From positions 1,178,001-1,242,000 of the forward strand of contig NZ_CP070499.1 in assembly GCF_016925615.1 (NCBI RefSeq): a stretch of DNA of 64,000 nucleotides, read 5' to 3'. A model generated the notes under the pieces. That model searched no databases. It was not told the DNA's origin and worked only from the letters and a program-made list of their open reading frames with translations. The stretch is from Natronosporangium hydrolyticum (GTDB taxonomy: Bacteria; Actinomycetota; Actinomycetes; Mycobacteriales; Micromonosporaceae). Below are positions 59,134-64,000 of this stretch, piece after piece (position 1 is the stretch's first letter; the number at the start of each line of letters is the position of its first letter). Both the position numbers and the translations under genes were made by a program.

Positions 59134-62100
59134 GTGCGGATCGGGATGCTGGGACCGTTCGAGGTGCGTGCGGACGACGGCACCCGTGCCGATGTTCCGG
59201 GCGCCCGGCTGCGTGGGCTACTGGTCGCGCTCGCGCTCGAGCACGGTCGCACTGTCCCGAGGCCGACGCTGGTGTCCTGGATCTGGGGTGAGAACCCGCC
59301 CACTGATGCGGCCAATGCCCTGCAACGTCTGGTTTCTCGGCTCCGGAAGGCGCTGCCGGAAGGGGCGGTGGCGGGGCAGCCGGGCGGCTACCGGTTGCGA
59401 GTGTCGCCGGACGACGTCGATGCCGTGCGGTTCGAGCGCCTCCTCGCCCAGGCCCGGGGCGAGGCGGATCCGCGCCGGCTGCGTGAGGCCCTCGCGCTGT
59501 GGCGCGGTGCCGCGATGCAGGACGTCGGTTTGCCGCAGAGCCCGGCGTTCGACGCGGCGGTTGCGCGGCTCGAGGCGCTGCGCCTGACCGCACTGGAGGA
59601 TTGGTTCGACGCGGAGATCAGCCTCGGCCGCGGTCCGGAGCTGGTCGCGGAGCTGACCGACCTGGTGGCCGAGCATCCGCTGCGGGAGCGACTGGTCGCT
59701 GCCTTGATGCGGGCGCTGGTCGCCACCGGTCGCGACACCGAGGCGCTGCTCTTGTATGAGCGTACGAGGGAAGTCCTCGCCGACACCCTGGGGGTCGACC
59801 CTTCGCCGGAGCTGTCGGCGTTGCATGTCGGGTTGCTGCGGGGTGAGTTGGGCCGCCGGGAGGTGAAACGGGAAACCAACCAGACCAACATCCGTGCCGA
59901 GCTGACCAGTTTTGTCGGCAAGGGCGCCGATGTCACCGCGGTCCGGGGACTCCTCGCCGGGCATCGGCTGGTCACCCTGAATGGGCCGGGTGGCGCCGGG
60001 AAGACCAGACTCGCCACGGAGACCTCCCGCACGCTGCTCGGCGAGTTGCCGGATGGGGCCTGGCTGGTGGAGCTCGCCGCTATCGGCACCGACGGTGACG
60101 TGGCGCAAGCGACGCTCGCCGCGCTCAGTCTGCGGGATGCGTTCCTCGGCGGGGCGCCGGAGGCAGCGCCGACGGACCGGGTGGTCGCCGCGATCCGGGA
60201 GCGGGAGATGTTGCTGATCCTGGACAACTGTGAGCACGTGATCGAGTCCGCGGCGAGCTTCGCCCACCGGGTTCTCGGGGAGTGCCACCGGCTGCGGATT
60301 CTCGCGACCAGCCGGGAGCCGCTCGGCATCACCGGTGAGGCACTGTGGTCGGTCGCGCCGTTGGCCCTCCCCGGGGAGGATCTCGAACCCGCCGAGATCG
60401 ACTCGGTTGCGGCGGTCCGGCTGCTGCGGGACCGGGTCGGCGCGGTGCGCAAGGACCTCGCTACCGACGCCCACACACTGTCGACGATGGCTCGGATCTG
60501 CCGGGCGCTGGACGGGATGCCGCTGGCGATCGAGCTCGCGGCGGCCAGGTTGCGCACCATGTCCCTCGTCCAACTCGCCAATCGGCTCGACGACCGGTTC
60601 CGGTTACTGACCGGCGGTAGCCGGACCGCGCTGCCGCGGCACCGGACGCTGCGCGCGGTGGTCGACTGGAGCTGGGAGCTGCTCACCGACGCGGAACGGA
60701 CCGTCCTGCGCCGGCTCTCGGTGTTCGCGGGCGGTGCGAGCCTGGAGGCCGCCGAGCGGGTCTGCCCGGGCGACGTAGTCGAGCCGGATCAGGTGCTCGA
60801 GTTGCTGACCGCGCTGACCGACAAGTCGTTGGTGGTGTCCGAGGGGGACCGGGTCCCGCGCTACCGGATGCTGGGCACGATCAAGGAGTACGCCGCGCAG
60901 CGGCTCGCGGAGGTCGGGGAGTCCGACCTGGCCCGCCGCGCGCACCTCGCGTACTTCACCGACCTTGCCGAAACCGCTGAGCCGCACCTGCGCCGCGCCG
61001 AGCAGCTGGAGTGGCTCGCCACGCTCGCGGCCGACCACGACAACATCGCTGCCGCGATGCGCGGTGCGCTCGAAGCTGGCGAGGCGGCCGGGGCGATGCG
61101 GCTCGCCGCGGCCGCGGGCTGGTACTGGTGGCTCGGCGGGCACAAGGCGGAGGGCAACGAGCTGATCATGGCCGCGGTCTCGCTGCCCGGCGAGGTGCCC
61201 GATGAGATCCGGGCCGTGGTGTACACGTTCGTCTCGGGATTCCTGAGCTCCGGGCGGGAGAGTGACCAGCACCAGGCGGCGGAGTGGATCCAGCAGGTGT
61301 CCGAGATCCGGCAGCGGGTCCAGGTCCGTCACCCGGCGGTGGCACTCATCGCCGCGCTGGCACCCATGTTGCACGGGCCGGACGCCATGTTGTCCGCGTT
61401 CGAGCCGGTGCTCACCGACGAGGATCCTTGGGTACGCGCCCTGGCCCGGCTGCAACTCGGCAAGACCCGGATCCAGCTCGGTCACGGCGGCCGGGATGCC
61501 GACGCCTACCTCGAAGCGGCGCTGACCGAGTTCCGGGCGCTCGGCGAACGGTGGGGGATGTCCTTCGCCCTGACCGAGTTGGCCGATCGGATCGCCGTGC
61601 GCGGCAACCTCACCGGTGCGTGCGAGCACTACGAGCAGGCGATCGCGGTCGTTACCGAGGTCGGTGCCGTCGAGGATGTCGTGCGGTTGCGATCGCGGCA
61701 GGCCCAGCTGTACTGGCTCGCGGGAGCCGAGGAGCCGGCTGCTGCCGCCATGGCCGAGGCGCAGCGGACCGCAAGACAGGTCGCCTGGCCGGAGGCGCTG
61801 ACCGAGCTGGCCCTGTCGAAGGCGGTGCTCGCCCGGTGGAGCGGCGACACCGAGCTGGCACGCCGGCAGCTCGATGTCGCGACCGGGATGCTCGGCGACG
61901 GGGCTGACCGGGCGGGCGTCCGTGCGATGCGGCACGACCTGCTCGGTTACCTCGCCGGGGAGCTCGCCGAGTCCCGCGAACACCGAGCCGCGGCAGTCCG
62001 GGCGGCGTCCGAGTCGGGGCATCCACTGGCGATCGCCGAGGCGCTGGTCGGGGTCGCGGATCTGGCGCTGCGAGGCGCGCAGTACGAGCAGGCCGCGCGG

Positions 62101-62274
62101 CTGCTGTCGGCGAGCGACCTGGTGCGAGGGTTGCCCGATCGTTCCCACCCTGACCGCGCCAGGATCGAACGGAGCGCGCGGAGCCGCCTCGGCGACGCTG
62201 GGTTCGCCGAGGCGGCTCGGGAAGGGACACAGACGGGCTGGCAGGAGCTGGTCGCGGTTACGCTCGCTTCCTGA
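59134..62274 (+). CDS. AfsR/SARP-type regulator (BTAD, NB-ARC-like, TPR)
   Basis: This 1046-aa protein opens with an OmpR-like winged helix (RIGMLGPFEVRADDGTRADV, LVSRLRKALPEG), then a bacterial transcription activation domain (about 95-240, ending GVDPSPELSALHVGLLRGEL). An NB-ARC/AAA-like domain follows with P-loop GPGGAGKT (284-291) and LILDNCEHVIES. A helical repeat region runs to the C-terminus. GTG start. This full-length form resembles AfsR, a regulator of secondary metabolism in streptomycetes. It converges on a DrrAB-type exporter (17-bp overlap of ends), so antibiotic-related control is possible but not shown. Confidence 0.93.
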   Translation: MRIGMLGPFEVRADDGTRADVPGARLRGLLVALALEHGRTVPRPTLVSWIWGENPPTDAANALQRLVSRLRKALPEGAVAGQPGGYRLRVSPDDVDAVRFERLLAQARGEADPRRLREALALWRGAAMQDVGLPQSPAFDAAVARLEALRLTALEDWFDAEISLGRGPELVAELTDLVAEHPLRERLVAALMRALVATGRDTEALLLYERTREVLADTLGVDPSPELSALHVGLLRGELGRREVKRETNQTNIRAELTSFVGKGADVTAVRGLLAGHRLVTLNGPGGAGKTRLATETSRTLLGELPDGAWLVELAAIGTDGDVAQATLAALSLRDAFLGGAPEAAPTDRVVAAIREREMLLILDNCEHVIESAASFAHRVLGECHRLRILATSREPLGITGEALWSVAPLALPGEDLEPAEIDSVAAVRLLRDRVGAVRKDLATDAHTLSTMARICRALDGMPLAIELAAARLRTMSLVQLANRLDDRFRLLTGGSRTALPRHRTLRAVVDWSWELLTDAERTVLRRLSVFAGGASLEAAERVCPGDVVEPDQVLELLTALTDKSLVVSEGDRVPRYRMLGTIKEYAAQRLAEVGESDLARRAHLAYFTDLAETAEPHLRRAEQLEWLATLAADHDNIAAAMRGALEAGEAAGAMRLAAAAGWYWWLGGHKAEGNELIMAAVSLPGEVPDEIRAVVYTFVSGFLSSGRESDQHQAAEWIQQVSEIRQRVQVRHPAVALIAALAPMLHGPDAMLSAFEPVLTDEDPWVRALARLQLGKTRIQLGHGGRDADAYLEAALTEFRALGERWGMSFALTELADRIAVRGNLTGACEHYEQAIAVVTEVGAVEDVVRLRSRQAQLYWLAGAEEPAAAAMAEAQRTARQVAWPEALTELALSKAVLARWSGDTELARRQLDVATGMLGDGADRAGVRAMRHDLLGYLAGELAESREHRAAAVRAASESGHPLAIAEALVGVADLALRGAQYEQAARLLSASDLVRGLPDRSHPDRARIERSARSRLGDAGFAEAAREGTQTGWQELVAVTLAS

Positions 62275-63001
62275 AGGTGGCCGAGGCCCAGAGGTAACCG
62301 ACGAGGCCGATGCCGATGCACCAGGCGACAGCCGTGATCAGGTCGCTGGTGGCGGGGGCGCCGTTCAGTAATCCGCGCAGGGCTTCGATGATTGGCGTGC
62401 CGGGCTGGTACTCGGCGAACTGCCGGACTCCCGGCCCCATCATCTCCGCCGGCACGATCGCGCTGCTGAAGAACGGTAGCATGACCAGCGGCAGGGTGGC
62501 CATACCGGCGGTCTGGGTGGACTTCGCCGCCAGGCCCAGCGCAACCGTGAGCCAACCCGCCCCGAAACCGAGCAGCACGACGATGCCGGCAACGCCCAGC
62601 CAGTCGAGCAGCCCCGCCGCCGGGCGGAACCCCAGCAGGAAGGCCACCCCGATGAGCGCCGCGATGGCGATCAGGTTGGTCAGCACACTGGCGACGACCT
62701 GACCTGTGAGCATCGCACCCCGGGAGATGTCCATGACCTTGAACCGGTTGATGATGCCCTTGGTCATGTCGGAGTTCACCGACAACGCCACGGTGCCCAG
62801 TCCGTAACAGACGGCCAGCAGCATCAGCCCCGGTGTCACGTAGTCGACGTATTCGACACCGACATTGAACGCATCCCCGAATATGTAGACGAACATCAAC
62901 ATGATGATGACTGGCATCAGGACCGCGTTCAGTACCGTCATCGGATTCCGGGCGATGTGCTTGAAGTTGCGGCGCAACATCACCAGCGAATGGGACTTCA
63001 C
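62258..63001 (-). CDS. ABC-2 type transporter permease (DrrB-like)
   Basis: This 247-aa inner-membrane protein has about six helices (MTVLNAVLMPVIIMLMFVYI; VTPGLMLLAVCYGLGTVALS; LGVAGIVVLLGFGAGWLTVA). The DrrB-like pieces are DMTKGIINRFKVMDISRGAM and the ending QPGTPIIEALRGLLNG. Its GTG overlaps the ATPase stop as GTGA. It pairs with the ATPase upstream to export a hydrophobic drug or metabolite. Confidence 0.92.
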   Translation of the reverse strand: MKSHSLVMLRRNFKHIARNPMTVLNAVLMPVIIMLMFVYIFGDAFNVGVEYVDYVTPGLMLLAVCYGLGTVALSVNSDMTKGIINRFKVMDISRGAMLTGQVVASVLTNLIAIAALIGVAFLLGFRPAAGLLDWLGVAGIVVLLGFGAGWLTVALGLAAKSTQTAGMATLPLVMLPFFSSAIVPAEMMGPGVRQFAEYQPGTPIIEALRGLLNGAPATSDLITAVAWCIGIGLVGYLWASATFRKRA

Positions 63002-63939
63002 TTCGCGTCCACCTCCACGTTGTGGCCCGTCAGGGCGAGGAAAACGTCATCAAGGTCGGGGGTGTGCACAGACAGTTCGTCGGCGCTGAGCGAATACTCG
63101 TCGAGCCGGTCCAGCAGCGCGCGCAGCGACTTGGTGCCGCCATCGCCGGGGACCCGCAGGGTCAGGGCGTCGTCATCCCGCGTGGAGCCGGTGAGGACCC
63201 GCGCAGCCTCGTCCAGTTCGGCAGCGGTGGCGAACCGGAGCCGGACGTGGGTCCCGGGGAACTGCCGTTTGAGATCGTCCGGAGTGCCCTGCGCGACCAG
63301 GCGGCCCTGGTCGAGCACCGCGATCCGGTCGGCGAGCTGGTCGGCCTCCTCAAGGTACTGGGTGGTGAGGAAGATGGTCACGCCATCGGCGACCAGATCC
63401 CGGATGATCGACCACATCGTCCGACGGCTGCGTGGGTCCAGACCAGTCGTCGGCTCGTCCAGGAAGATGATCCGCGGGTTGCCGACCAGGGTCATCGCCA
63501 GATCGAGCTTCCGGCGCATGCCTCCGGAGTAGGTCGAGACCGGCTTGCCCGCCGACTCCACCAGGTCGAACCGCTTGGTCAGATCCGCGATGAGCCGCTT
63601 GCCCTCCTTCGCGGGCGCCGGACTCAGATCCACCATCAGCTGGAGGTTCTCCTGCCCCGTCAGCAGTTCGTCGACCGCCGCGAACTGTCCGGTGACTCCG
63701 ATCGCCGCACGCACCGCTTTGGCCTCGGTCGCCACATCATGGCCGGCGACACGTACCGTTCCGCCGTCGGCGGTCAACAACGTCGTCAGGACGTTCACTG
63801 TGGTGGTCTTGCCCGCCCCGTTCGGGCCGAGCAGGGAGAAGACCGTACCGGCGCGAACCTCGAGATCGATGCCGTCGAGCACGACCTTGCCCTTGAAGCT
63901 CTTTCGCAGTCCGGAGACCGCAATCGCTGAACTCGTCAT
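62998..63939 (-). CDS. ABC transporter ATP-binding protein (DrrA-like)
   Basis: This 313-aa ATPase has Walker A LLGPNGAGKTTTVNVL, Q-loop GVTGQFAAVDE, signature YSGGMRRKLDLA, Walker B IIFLDEPTTGLDPRSR and His switch in FLTTQYLEEADQLADR. The C-terminal about 90 residues, ending VHTPDLDDVFLALTG, mark the DrrA branch of daunorubicin-type exporters. ATG at 63939 selected; the further in-frame GTG at 63996 adds low-quality sequence. Cargo unknown; no biosynthetic cluster within the window. Confidence 0.93.
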   Translation of the reverse strand: MTSSAIAVSGLRKSFKGKVVLDGIDLEVRAGTVFSLLGPNGAGKTTTVNVLTTLLTADGGTVRVAGHDVATEAKAVRAAIGVTGQFAAVDELLTGQENLQLMVDLSPAPAKEGKRLIADLTKRFDLVESAGKPVSTYSGGMRRKLDLAMTLVGNPRIIFLDEPTTGLDPRSRRTMWSIIRDLVADGVTIFLTTQYLEEADQLADRIAVLDQGRLVAQGTPDDLKRQFPGTHVRLRFATAAELDEAARVLTGSTRDDDALTLRVPGDGGTKSLRALLDRLDEYSLSADELSVHTPDLDDVFLALTGHNVEVDAK

Positions 63940-64000
63940 GCGACCACGGTCATCGGGCGACCGGCCACCGTCCTGACACGCGCCTGACACGGCCACTGAC

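Noticed and set aside
1-64000. tRNA, rRNA, insertion sequences, prophage and integrase genes
   Set aside because: I looked for cloverleaf-like stretches, transposase and integrase motifs and found none that I could support.

Overview
This window comes from the chromosome of a high-GC Gram-positive bacterium. The base composition, GTG/ATG starts with 4-bp ATGA/GTGA overlaps, Tat-type and lipobox lipoproteins, a conservon (kinase, roadblock, DUF742, GTPase), an AfsR-type regulator and an FxSxx-COOH-like TPR system together point to a filamentous actinobacterium. Micromonosporaceae is my best guess, but it is an impression, not a proof. I saw no rRNA, tRNA, transposase, phage gene or CRISPR array.

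Layout. (1) 1-6755: a sugar ABC transporter (two permeases, binding lipoprotein) converges on a sugar-catabolic operon (Gfo/Idh/MocA oxidoreductase, DUF993 aldolase-like protein, sugar isomerase/epimerase). That operon is divergent from a LacI regulator, with a LacI-type operator and a large inverted repeat between them. (2) 6831-9420: a lipoprotein serpin and a multi-pass membrane protein. (3) 9602-14869: a P450 followed by a complete conservon. (4) 14942-16397: a methyltransferase and an NmrA-like reductase.

(5) 16510-26786 is the most interesting region. A VMAP-C protein with an N-terminal effector-associated-like domain, a MoxR AAA+ ATPase and a 1413-aa vWA-like/NB-ARC/TPR protein (FxsT-like) are translationally coupled. 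They face a 59-aa FxsA-like peptide whose C-terminus is not F-x-S-x-x, and a stand-alone HExxH-type peptide-modifying enzyme. An alpha/beta hydrolase with a C-terminal effector-associated-like domain is divergent from the peptide gene. No radical SAM maturase lies in the window. I read this as a conflict or signalling system of the vWA-MoxR-VMAP type joined to a variant ribosomal peptide pathway.

(6) 26856-31513: a processive-type glycosyltransferase with a HEAT-repeat partner, a cobalamin-riboswitch-controlled CbiX/ferredoxin protein, and a secreted S1 protease. (7) 31686-41427: a second sugar transporter operon with an intracellular cellulase-like hydrolase, divergent from a sugar-acid operon (SDR, FadR-type regulator, galactonate-dehydratase-like enolase, FGGY kinase), then a D-2-hydroxyacid dehydrogenase. 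(8) 41654-48144: HtpG, a subtilase-like lipoprotein with Glu in place of the catalytic Asp, an RluA-type pseudouridine synthase, an M15 peptidase lipoprotein, and a secreted GH11 xylanase with CBM2. (9) 48530-56321: a pectin/rhamnogalacturonan-type locus (YesL-like, LplA/B/C-like transporter, exo-rhamnogalacturonan-lyase-like protein, DUF1961) with two LacI-type operators. (10) 56392-63939: a DHFR-like reductase, a small membrane protein, a CPBP protease, an NAD(P)H-binding protein, an AfsR-type regulator and a DrrAB-type ABC exporter.

Taken together, the window describes a plant-polysaccharide-degrading actinobacterium. Three sugar-import loci are each tied to a hydrolase, a lyase or sugar-catabolic enzymes, several secreted hydrolases accompany them, and a regulatory/conflict island (9.6-26.8 kb) sits between two of the sugar loci.
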